Source: Zonotrichia leucophrys gambelii (Eukaryota > Chordata > Aves > Passeriformes > Passerellidae). From it: 64,000 bases of DNA. A program made the position numbers and the translations under genes. Each line of letters begins with the position of its first letter. Position 1 is the stretch's first letter. Below the pieces are notes generated by a model. That model was not told where the DNA came from and made no database searches. It saw nothing but the letters and a program-made list of their open reading frames with translations. The stretch spans positions 70,208,631 to 70,272,630 of the forward strand of contig NC_088172.1 in assembly GCF_028769735.1 (NCBI RefSeq). The letters are read 5' to 3'. Below are positions 11,201-21,955 of the stretch, one piece after another.

Positions 11201-14176
11201 GCAGTTATCCAGCATTACTACATGCCCCCCAGCTGTTTGGGCATCTTTCATCCACCCTGTTACTAAGCACAGGACAGAAAGCACAGGACTCCTACGAAGA
11301 CCTACTGAGTGCAAATTGTCACACTGCCATATGCAACATTCTTATAACGCAGTGCTCTGAAACACCACAAGCTTTAGGTAAAAGTTGAAGCCCAGAGGTG
11401 CCACAGAGGGATCTGCACAATTGCCCTAAACTTATTTCCACTTTATAATTGCAGCAACTCCTACAGTAACCGACAAAATGCACAGAGGTGTGAACTACAG
11501 CAGTGATGCTATCTCTCTGGTTTAGACTCTTCCCTACCTTTTTTCCCTTTTTTTCTTAACTAGTGGTACCCCAACTTTCTAACTAATCGATCCTAAACTC
11601 TTTTCTCTTCTGATTTCTGGTTGTAATTCAGAGATATTATGTAAAGAAGTTGCAAGTTAAAAAAATAAATAAATTATTTCATTACTTTAGTAGAATTCAG
11701 ATACTCTTGATATCACAAACTTGTGCTTGGGGATGCAAAGGGAGAAAAGAAAATCTTTAAGTGCCCTTAAGACTATAATACATCTGCATTCACTTCTGAA
11801 TTTATCCTAATGTTTATATTTTGCCTTTTGATATTAAACATTCCATTACAACAAGGAAAAGCAATTTTAAAAAGTAGATCTGACAGCAAGAGCTCCAGCA
11901 CCAGATATAAGTATGACTTTTTCTGCTCCTAAAATACTGAAACACCTCTGTCACACCACTAAAAACAGTGAAGTGACGCCCTGCTCCTGTGACTGGCCTA
12001 GTTACGTGACCATGATACTGAAGGCACTTGAGAGGTTTCTTCTGGAAAGAGGTAAAATCTGCAACACTGCAGGGAAAAACTTTGAACAGGAGCCCAGCTC
12101 AAACCTAATTGTATGATAAAAAAATACACAGCTCCTGAACTGGGTTCTCAGCTATTGCAAATAAACATGGCTACTGACTTCATTACAATCTGCCTTAGTT
12201 TTGAACTAATGTTACCAAGAGATCTTTAAAAAACAAAAGTAATGCACCCCCCACTTGGGAATGGGATCATAAAAACTGCTATTTAACCAGAAAATTTAAC
12301 CAAATTACTGCCCAAATAAGCAAGCTTTGTGGTGCTATTTCATTCTGGAGCTAATGGAGGCTACACTGTCAACTATGGAACATCCTGATACTGAAATTTG
12401 GGGAGCAAGTTCAGATCATAAAGGACAAGGCTGCAATATGTTATAGAGATACTTTTGAGTGAGCATCATGATCAGCAAGAAATCCAGAATGAACATGCAC
12501 TAGATAATTTCACTGTACTACTTCTGTGTTCCTCCACTTTAAACTCAGGGCTTTAAAACAACTCAAGAAGAAAAGCTGGATGTACATATTCAAGTACACA
12601 GCTTAAAGATGTGTGTACAAAAATTCAACCAAGAGACATCCAGTATGTCCCCAGGTATTTCATTCATCTCTCATTGTGGGTCCCAATGGGATGGGAGTCT
12701 CATTGGCCCTGTATCACATCTTCCCAAACTCATGTGATAAGCCAACTATCTTCGGATGTGTCCTACACCTGTTGTGTAGGTGCCTGACATGATCACCATC
12801 TGACCAACAGCTTCCAATAAAACTCTTATTGTTACAACTCTTAAAATAACAGGATGGATGAAATAGTATATTCAATAGTATATTCAAATATACTATCCAA
12901 AAAATTCAATGTATGCTGTGGCACAGAAAATGGCCTAAAGCTGTGCTTACTCAATATAGAAAGGGTATAGCAAAAATTATGGTAGTTGCAAAATGATTGA
13001 CAGGAGGATTCTTACTAACAGGCATGATGCTTAGTCAATCCTTGCTAACTCTGCTTCTAATATTCTCAATGTCTGAGATGATTCAGACACTATTTTGAGG
13101 TGAAAGGAGACACTGCTAAGGAGTCATCTTTGTCACTCCTACACTAATCAAAGGTGGCAAATTTATTGACTTTATTGGACATCTCCCTGATGTACTGAGT
13201 ATATCACAACAGTTAGGCTTAGACTCATACTAACAAAAACAAAAACCCCCACCAGTTGCTGTTTATCAGGAATTAATGCCTTACAAATGGTCAGACCTTT
13301 GAGAATGATACTAACGCATACAAAAAAGCCATTCCAGACACTTTTTTGGATTTCTAGCGTATTGATATTTATTTTCCTCAGAAATAAAATAACTAGAAAA
13401 AGCTGGCTTTGAAAGGGTAATAAGTTTGCACCCTTGCTTAAAACAAGCATGCTGCAGTATAAAAACTTTATAGGTATCAATTTAAGCAGTCCTGAATAAC
13501 TTCTTAGTTGCCATCATCAAAGTAGGAATACTGACATCAAGTGCATGGTGTCAGATGAAAACCACCCTTCCTACATTCCCAGGGTTTTTAAGGCTTACCC
13601 TTCTGTATAGTGTTTCATGTGCCTGAGCATGTGTAATACCAATAAGTATTAGTTAATGCTGCTGAAACATACCCATTTTCAATAGAACAAGAATTCAAGA
13701 GAAGGACAGGTAAAAATGAAGAACAAGCATCTTTACTGCTACAGGATCCTTCCAGACTATATTCTTCCCTTCAGGTGCCAGCTGAGCAGCCCTACCCACC
13801 TTTAAGGACAACAGGATTAATGAGTAATTTCACCATAATGAGACTGGGCTGTCATTGCTCATGCACTATTACAATCTGAAGACATCAGTGAACTGATTTC
13901 TCTGCTCTGACACCTATTGTCCTATTAGGCTATTTCCAAAAAGCAGACTGGACTCTCACATGGAGTAAGAGCCAGTAGCAAAAGGCAGAGAAAAGAGCTC
14001 CTCCTAGACATCTGACTACTTGATTGTCATCAGACAACACAGCAACACCTTCTGAGAAACACTGGCCATGCCTGTGTTATGCAAAGGCTCTGAAGACCAC
14101 AGAAGTAGTAAAGCTGACACTGGCCAGGGACATCAGCACCCTTACAATTTCTGGCATCTGAATAATGGATATTTAA

Positions 14177-14181
14177 GCTGA
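14177..14181 (+). repeat. Target-site duplication, left copy (GCTGA)
   Basis: GCTGA immediately precedes the LTR start at 14182 and is repeated right after its end at 14771-14775. The perfect match supports the exact boundaries of the solo LTR. Confidence 0.8.
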
Positions 14182-14770
14182 TGTGCTAGCTTCAGCTGGG
14201 GTAGAGTTAATTTCCTTCACAGTGTCTGGTATGGGGTTGTGGTTTGGGTTTGTGCTGACCACAGTGTTGACAATGTAGAGATAGTTATTGCTGAGCAGAG
14301 CTCACACAGAGCCAAGGCCTTTTCTTCTTTGCACACTTCCACATAGGCAAAGAGGCTGGGGATGCACAGGAAACTGAGAGGAGACACAGCCAGGACTGGT
14401 GACCCCAAATGACCAGAGGGATATTCTGGACCATATAACATCATGCTCAGTGCAAAAAGCTGGGGAGAAGGAGGAAGGGAGGGACATTCGGGATGATGGT
14501 ATTTGTCTTCCTAAGTCACTGTCACAAAATGTGATGAAGTCCTGCTCTCTTGGGAGGGACTGAACACCTGTCTGCCCGTGGGAAGCAGTGAATTAATTCC
14601 TAGTTTTACATTGCTTGCATGCATGGCTTTCTGCTTTCTCTATTGAAGTCCTTCATCTCAGCCCAAGAGTTTTCCAGCTTTTACCCTCCCGATTCTCTCC
14701 CCAGTCCCACTGATGAGGAAGTGAGTGGCTGTGTGATTTACTGGTTGCTGGCTGGGGTTAAACTGCAACA
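14182..14770 (+). mobile_element. Solo LTR of an avian ERVL-like endogenous retrovirus
   Basis: This is a 589-bp element beginning TG (TGTGCTAGCTTCAGCTGGGG) and ending CA (GGGGTTAAACTGCAACA). It is flanked by a perfect 5-bp target-site duplication, GCTGA (14177-14181 and 14771-14775). Both ends resemble the common avian LTRs that start with a TTTCAGCTGGG-like string and end in GCTGGCTGGGGTTAAAC. No gag, pol or env remains adjacent, so it is a recombined solo LTR. The 5-bp duplication fits class III/ERVL integration. From the family layout I infer a plus-strand sense orientation, antisense to LTBP1. The TATA region looks decayed. Confidence 0.85.
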
Positions 14771-16001
14771 GCTGAGATTCATTCCTATTTAACCTTTTGT
14801 GCCTTCTTGAGCCACACAAGTTAGGAGTGCTGTTCTCTGAGGTTTCCTGGTCTGACAGCCAAGACAGGCTGGCCCAGCAGGCCAGTAAGGACATCCAAAA
14901 GCCAACTTGCCCTACAGGTGCATCTCATCACCCAGTCACAACCAGGCTCTTCACTGAGCTAGCTTGGTATGGTTTGGTGAGCCGGGTGAACCCCCAAACT
15001 TAGACCCAAATAGTCTATGAACACTGATCCACTGCATCCCACCATACAAGAAGACATCCCCAATAACAAAATTAGGTTTAAAATAGAAAAAGAAAAGCCA
15101 CAGAAACCGTAGTCATTACAAAAATTTCCAAACATCAAGAGACTGTTCTCTGATTACTGTAGCGTTACCACAGTGTTCATTTTGGTGTAAAAACATCTAC
15201 AAGAATAAAATAAGAACACACTCTTTAAAATGGATATTCATTAGCATACAAATAGCAGGTCATAATCCAGGCATTCATGGAAGAGTTAAAAAACATGAAA
15301 AACAGGCTATGATTTTCTGGCACTGGCTACATCACAAGAAATTGGAAAGTTTTCTAGGGAGTTGACCTTGCGGTGGTGACACAATGTGAGAAGGGGATGG
15401 ATATTGTTCAGAGTTTGAGTCATAAATTAGGTCATCGGAGACCAGTGAAAAGCTAGAGACTCAAATCCTGGAATTCTGAGAGAGGAAAGGAGAAAAGTCA
15501 CTGCTAGTGAATAGGAAGGATAAAGGTTACTCTGCAGAGAATGTACAGTTGGAAATTCATTTTAAAAAACCACAACTTCACCACCCGTGGTGGTTCTTAT
15601 AACCAAAATAGATGTATAAATTGTTGCACAAGTTGTGCAAACCTAAAACACAATCAAAGCTGGTCATGTCCAGTTCTAAGCAACTTAACCATGCACAAAA
15701 TTCCCCTGAGCTGTGTACATCCTCATTGAGAAGCTTCACATCACAATGTTGTACCCAACCCTGTGCACTGAAATGCATACAAGAATGAAAAAAAATCCCT
15801 TTTCCCCCTTGTCACAAAAGGCTTTCTGTGTCACTCTGGTTAGACAGAAGATGTTCTAGCACCTACATTCATAGTAACTAACATAACAGTCTGAATTTAA
15901 TGCATTCAAACAATAAATAAGAGGTACAACGGACACATTCACTGCAGAAAGGCAGCATTACAGCTTATGTTATGAAGCTGGTCTCCCCTGTTTACCTATG
16001 C

Positions 16002-16292
16002 CAGCAGTTTCCAAAGCAGGGTGTGCTCATCCCACACAGTGTGCCAGAAAATGCACTGGGATGCAGGAAGAAACTATGTTTTGTGCCATTAATAAATAAA
16101 AGGAATTCTCAAAAGAGTTCACTTAGTCTTTTTCTCATCCATTTTTACTTCCTATTTTGTCTGTGGTTTAAAATGGACAAATAGATGATATACACAATAG
16201 TAGGTGTATATAATTTTAAAATAAATACATACTGGAGAGAGTGTTCAAAAATATTTTACTGACGGGAATGTACAATCATTTGGGGACCACTG
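16002..16292. mobile_element. Possible ancient hAT-like DNA transposon relic
   Basis: The left edge reads CAGCAGTTTCCAAAGCAGGG. The right edge, read on the other strand, is CAGTGGTCCCCAAATGA. These imperfect terminal inverted repeats have the CAG-TGGTTCCCAAA style of old vertebrate hAT/Charlie-type elements. About 290 bp lies between them, AT-rich and non-coding, like an internally deleted non-autonomous copy. I could not find a convincing 8-bp target duplication, so this is only a candidate. Confidence 0.4.
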
Positions 16293-16841
16293 CCATATAC
16301 ATCCTATGGACAGAGGCAGTCCTTCTAAGGGAGAATTCAAAGAACTCATTTCTAAATTATGAGATGAACAGCTGCTAAAAGTTCCCCTAAACTTGAAATA
16401 CCTGAGTAATATCAAAAAATTTGATTTAATCTTAACATCTTTAAATTAAACTGAAAATACAACCAAAATAAGAAATCAACAAATTGTTTGGATGAATAAA
16501 ATATAGATGAGTGTCATGGTTTGACAGAAGATGGAATTCTGGAACTGTGATCAAAACAATGAAGTTTTTGGTTTCATACTGACCCTGTTGTAGCAGTGGA
16601 TTTGGCAAAAAACACCTCCGAGAATACACAGGGTTAAAGCAAGGCACTGCCTGGCATTCCTCTTTTGGACATCGGTCGGGCGAAAGAGTCCAGATCTCTT
16701 CCCCCGCCCATACAGCTGCTGCTGGGCGGGGAGAGGCGGCATGCGGTAGGCCAGAGGGTCCCGGACAGAGGTGGGGTTGAGGGGCTTTCAAGGATGAAGG
16801 GTGCGGAGCCCACAAGGAGACATGAGACATCGGCTGGCCAG

Positions 16842-16864
16842 CCCCCCCCCCCCCCCCCCCCCCC
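16842..16864 (+). repeat. Homopolymer run of 23 C (G-run on LTBP1 sense strand)
   Basis: There are 23 uninterrupted C residues inside the 1.28-kb LTR. On the LTBP1 transcript strand this is a run of G and could form quadruplex structures or slip in replication. Its length is likely to vary between individuals and to be error-prone in sequencing. Confidence 0.95.
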
Positions 16865-17667
16865 TCCGGGAGGGAGAGCGGCCGGCCGCAGCAGCAGCAC
16901 GTGTGGGAGTATCATCTCGTCCCAGGACAGACAGAGACTGAAAACTTTTAACCCTTTCTTGCATGATTGGGGCCTTGCAAAAATGCTAATCCTCCTCGAA
17001 GCTGAATAAGAAGGGAGATGAGAGATGAGATGAGACAAGGACTTTGGCCCGAAGATTGTGGAGATGATTGGATGGGGAGAGATGATTTGGAGTGGCCTTT
17101 TGGCTGGACTTTTTCTTGTAGCCATGGACTCAGTTGTTCCTGTGACACAGACTGCATTTAGGGGGAGGCAGTGCCTCAAAACCAGGAGGGTTCATTCGTG
17201 AGGACCCCCCGGCCCCAGGGGGTTGGAAAAATATGGGGGGGACAGATGTCCCAAAAGCAGAGACTGTGCCTTTTTGGAGTGAGACAAGGCATCCTTGAAA
17301 GACAACCCTAAAAGCAGCTCTGGCCATGTCTCGGTGGTGAGAGCACTGGGCATGGAAGGAACATGTCACAAGCGGCAAAAGGACTTTTTTTTTCCCCGGG
17401 CGGTGCCGAAGTGACAAGGAAGCATCCGAGGTTTCAGTGTGTTTCCAGGAGAAGCCTATGGAACAAGAAGGACTCCTTTCCTCTTCATGAACTGATGTTT
17501 GAGTATACTAACGTGTGGGGCCAAGGCTGGGCAGTTGGTGTTTTTGAGAGAATGTATTGGATTGGGAAAGTCAGGGAGTGGGGAGGAGGAAAAGTGGTTT
17601 TTGTAAGGTTTTCAATTTTTTTTTCTTTTCCTTATAGTCTTTCCCTATTTTTCCTGTAGTTTTAGGT

Positions 17668-17673
17668 AATAAA
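17668..17673 (+). terminator. Polyadenylation signal AATAAA of the LTR
   Basis: AATAAA is followed within about 20 nt by the T/G-rich string GTGTTCTTTATGTTTAAG, the usual arrangement at the end of R in a retroviral LTR. It lies on the strand opposite to LTBP1, so it should not truncate the host transcript. Confidence 0.6.
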
Positions 17674-20600
17674 GTGTTCTTTATGTTTAAGTTGGAGCCT
17701 GTTTTGCTTATTCCTGGTCACATCTCACAGCAGACACCAGGGTGAGGCATTTTCATGGGGGGCACTGGCTCTGTGCCAGGCTCAAACCATGACAATGAGA
17801 AATACTCTGTTTGGGTTCTTAAAACTCAATCCTCTTCTTGTGCAATCAGAAAATATCCAATTTTCTTTCTTTTCATTGACTAGCATGCCCCAAGACTTTG
17901 TAAGAGATTACTGGGCAAAAAAATAAAAGTTTGCATCTCCCATAGACTTCAGCTTGATTCACATTCACAAATCCCTGGTTGAAAGTTCATGGTCCACCTT
18001 CTTCACAGGTTTTTATGGCTACACAGAAAACTCACTGAATTCAAGTGCGTACGTAATGAAAATAAAGCTCACGTTCCAAAAGAAAAATCCAGGAATCCCA
18101 GTGCCTCTACAAAACAGGACTCTCAATTACAGAGATACTCAAATCTAAGGCGGAATTACAGGTGGAATGGATAGATGAGCAGTACACAGGCACAGAGATG
18201 AGAATTATCTGGAGCAGAATAACAAACCAGAACAAGCAGTAGAAGGGCTGAATGGGGAAAGACTGTGATCAACAGAGCAGTGAGAGCTGCTTGCTTCCTT
18301 CTGACTGTGCTAAGCCCACAAGGACACATTAAATACAAACTCTTTTGCTAAGAAACCTATTAATGATAAATGCCTATTTTAACAAGTAGAGAAAATTTTC
18401 AGACTCTTTCTCCTGTACTTGCATCATTTAGAGGCAATTTCTTTTTTAAGCCAAAGTTGGCATATACTTGATCTTCAGTGAGGTGTGTGCAAAGACATTT
18501 AGTTTAGCAATAACACAGTTATAGCTGTACTAGGGAGTGTGTCTATATGAATATGAAACAATGTAATCATTCAAATAAATTCACTCAGTTCTCTTTTTAC
18601 AGTACTTCAAGTCAGATGTACATAAAATAATATCTATAAATTAAAACCATATACAGTAAAATAAAACATTATGCATTTTAACTTTGTGTTCTGTTTTGCT
18701 TTAACTTTGAGAGAAACATACTCCACATGTTTTTGAATGGCTGCAGGTGTGGATTTTGTACCATTTCCATTTGTGGTTTTTCCTATGACTGCACATCCAA
18801 AACTGTGTTCTCTGTAATAGACAGTTTGGGGAGTACTCTGAGAGCAGATGGACATCATGGTGATGGTCTGAAGTCTTTAAGGTGAGCAAGGGAGCAGAAA
18901 CAAATTGCTAACAGACCTGTATGAGTTCAACCTCATTAAAATCATATGACTGAACAATCTCTTTTCTTTCAATTAGCATCTGGCCTCCACTGGAATCTGA
19001 GGTAAAGATGTCAATTTTTGAATAATTATTTTAAGATTATGAAGAAAGACCTCACAGATGCTGTAAGTTCTATGGCAGAAACCAGAACTATTTCTTGATG
19101 ACAAGTTCTGATAAATAAATGGGGGAAAGAAATAATTCTTTTTGAACAGATGTGGATATCAAAACCAACAAAATCATTAAAATACAATTTTTCTTAGTAA
19201 CCTGAGCACTGGAGGCCTATAATTGAAAATGCATTAAAACCCTGAGCTTTGCTCAGCCTATAGGATGGTACACTTACATTATAGGATAGAATTGTAGTGC
19301 ACCAGTACCTCAGATTAGAAAAGCCTATACTATATTGCTTGGACTGTAAGCAAACTAATTCATTCAGCTGTGAGCTCAGATTTATTTGTAGAACAAAGGG
19401 AGACTGGAAGAAAAAATGTATTTTGAATTCGTGGTCATAATTGGTTCCTCCCAAATAATTCTGCAGTGGGTCTTCAGTCTAGGAAATACCTTTTTTCTAC
19501 TATCTTCCATAAGGCATAGAATAATTTATAATAATAATAATCCCACCATTGTCATTATTTTAGCTACTCAGTTCACTGTCTGAGGAAAAATTCTTGGCCT
19601 TCATTTTGCTACAGCTATTACAATCTTGCTGCAAGAACACTTCCAGCATAGTCATCATTTGTACAAACTGAATTTCAAATTACCAGATAAAGCAGTGGAT
19701 AAATCCTAATGTCCTTTTCATATTTTTTTTCCTGAGACACATGCACTGGCAGATTAACAAACTTCTTTGACTGCTGTTGAATAAAGTTATAAAAGTTATT
19801 CTTTTAGCCAAGTTGTCCAAGAATTCAGAAGTTTTCATGTGCATATTAAAGGAAATAGTATTTCATCCGGCAGTAAAAAAAGCATAAACCAACAAAGCCT
19901 GATGAGGCACAAATTTTAATTACTGCAAGAACAGAAGAAACAAAGCTTTTACTAAATAAGGCTACAAGGTAGCTACCAGAGACAGTAAAAGGACAAAACT
20001 GATAATACTAAAGGAATAATAAAGTTCTTGCATCACAACTTCTTCATATTTGCAAGTTCAAGCACAAAACTCAAGAATATTTCAAAGTAACACTTCATTC
20101 TTGTGTGAAGAATATTTACTAAAGAGAATATTTACTTTAGAAAAACCCTGAATTACACCATATGCTCTTCTTGAGCTATGTAGTTATTCCAGAAATAAGT
20201 TTCTCTTCAATTAGGTTGTCTGATGCAACACATAAAGTTGAAAATAAAAGAATTTTTTAAAATTGAAATAAAATCACTTCTCACTTATGTTAACAAAAGA
20301 AATTTTAAAAATCTCTGCGTGACACGTTTGCAATTATTTTAAATCCTCCACATGTTTATCTGCTATGTCTCAGATGAAGCCACAGGAACAGTGTTCTGCT
20401 GGGGCAGAGTTACATAGGTCAGACATGATGAGCTACCTACACAGGCTGACATCACTCCCCAAATAGCAAACATCACTTCAAAACAGAGAAGAAAGTGTCT
20501 CTTCTAACATGTTCCCGTTCTAGCAACTCTTACTAAACTCAGCAAAACCAAAGAGCAAAAGGTGATGGGTAAAAAACTTAACAGTGTGTACCTCACAAAC

Positions 20601-21589
20601 TGCCAGAAGAGACTGTGACGGTAAATTCCAATAAATCAACACTTCCACAAGATGTTGGTCTTTCATATGCCTTTACATGTCATCAAATTAGCTTTCCAAT
20701 ACTATTTAAAACATTCCTTTGCCCAAAAAGATTCTAGAAAATCCTGCTCAAATATCAGTCTTACAGTTCCTCTTCAGTGTAGCAGGACATGTGCAATATG
20801 TATCGTAAGGAACAAAGAATTGACAATTTTAATACCAAATGGTGGCAAGAAAATACCAATCAATCAGTTCTCTTGGACTTTCTGTCATGTGTAAAGTACA
20901 GATAAAGGCAGTTGGCTGGCTTGCCAAAGGGGTGCCTTGCTTGCATGCAATTGCAATTTTTAAGCAACACTACTCTTCAATAATGCCTGAAGTGCTTGAA
21001 GAAAAAGCAATGCTAACTCGTACAACACTAACAGTAATTCATGATCACATAGGTCTGAACAAAATTCAGGAATTCTGTCAACATTCTGTAAAATAACTGC
21101 TTTAAATTTTAAAGTCTAAATAATTATGCTTACAAAACTCTTTCCAAGACAGGAAATTCTGCTATCTTGCAGCCTAGACAGAAAATAATAATTACATAGT
21201 GGGTCTTCTTACTAAATTTTCTTTGAATAACCTATTGTTTTAAAATATATTGGTCAAAATTTCTTTCAGTGCTTTCAACAGAAGACTAAATAAAATTTGA
21301 GCAAAATGCTTCTGCTGCTTCTTGGAAGTTTCAGTATACATAATTTGAAACTTCTGGACAATCTCCATTATCTAAAAACATTTACACAGAGTCAACACAG
21401 TAAAGATGGAAAATTTTTTGATAGAAAATTATAATAGGAAAAGTGCCACAATTCAAGAGGCAACATAATTTGAGCATTATTGTAATAGAGTATGGAATAT
21501 CCAGGTCACTGTGATCCATGCTGAAAGTTTCAGAATTTTTATTAAATATGAAGGACCAGACACATTTTTACTTAAGACACCACGCTCAC

Positions 21590-21955
21590 CTGGAGAAGGC
21601 TTCAAGGTGACCTCATAGCAACCTTCCAGCATCTAAAGGGGCCACAAGAGAGCTGGAGAGGGACGTTTTTACATGGGCACGGACAGGGCAAGGGGGAGTG
21701 GCTTTAAATTGAAAGAGGGTAGATTTAGATGAGACACGGGAAGAAATTTTTTACTGTGAGGGTGGTGAGGCCCTGGACAGGTAGCCCAGAGAAGCTGTGG
21801 ATGCCCCATCCCTGGAAATGTTCAAGGCCGAGTTGGATGGGGCTTTGGGCAACCTGGTCTAGTGGAAGGTGTCCCTGCCCTTGGCTGGGGTTGGAACTTC
21901 AAGATTTTAAAGGTCCCTTCCAACCCAAACCCTTCTATAATTCTGTGATTCTGTC
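21590..21955 (+). mobile_element. CR1 LINE 3' end
   Basis: About 365 bp matches the 3' terminus of avian CR1. It includes the frame for the end of ORF2 (a KKFFTVRVVRPW-like string), the GAAGCTGTGGATGCCCCATC block, GGGCAACCTGGTCTAGTGGA, AAGGTCCCTTCCAACCC, and the terminal ATTCTGTG-type repeat at 21940-21955. The copy is 5'-truncated and non-coding, in antisense orientation relative to LTBP1. Confidence 0.93.

Larger units (their letters stand above)
16512..17794 (+). mobile_element. 1.28-kb LTR element (probable ERVL-type solo LTR)
   Basis: The element starts TGTCATGGTTTGA and ends TCAAACCATGACA. These are perfect 13-bp inverted termini and include the canonical TG...CA. It is flanked by a perfect 5-bp duplication, ATGAG (16507-16511 and 17795-17799). 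It is GC-richer than the intron around it. A poly-C run lies at 16842-16864, and an AATAAA signal at 17668-17673 is followed by a T/G-rich stretch, as expected of an R-U5 region. That places the sense strand on plus, antisense to LTBP1. Open frames inside it, including a 181-codon frame on the minus strand at 16634-17179, show no retroviral domain, so it is read as one long LTR rather than a provirus. Confidence 0.8.

Noticed and set aside
16634..17179. 181-codon minus-strand open frame, the longest in the window
   Set aside because: It lies inside the LTR on the non-sense strand and includes a glycine run encoded by the poly-G tract. It has no retroviral or host domain and is a by-product of GC-rich non-coding sequence.
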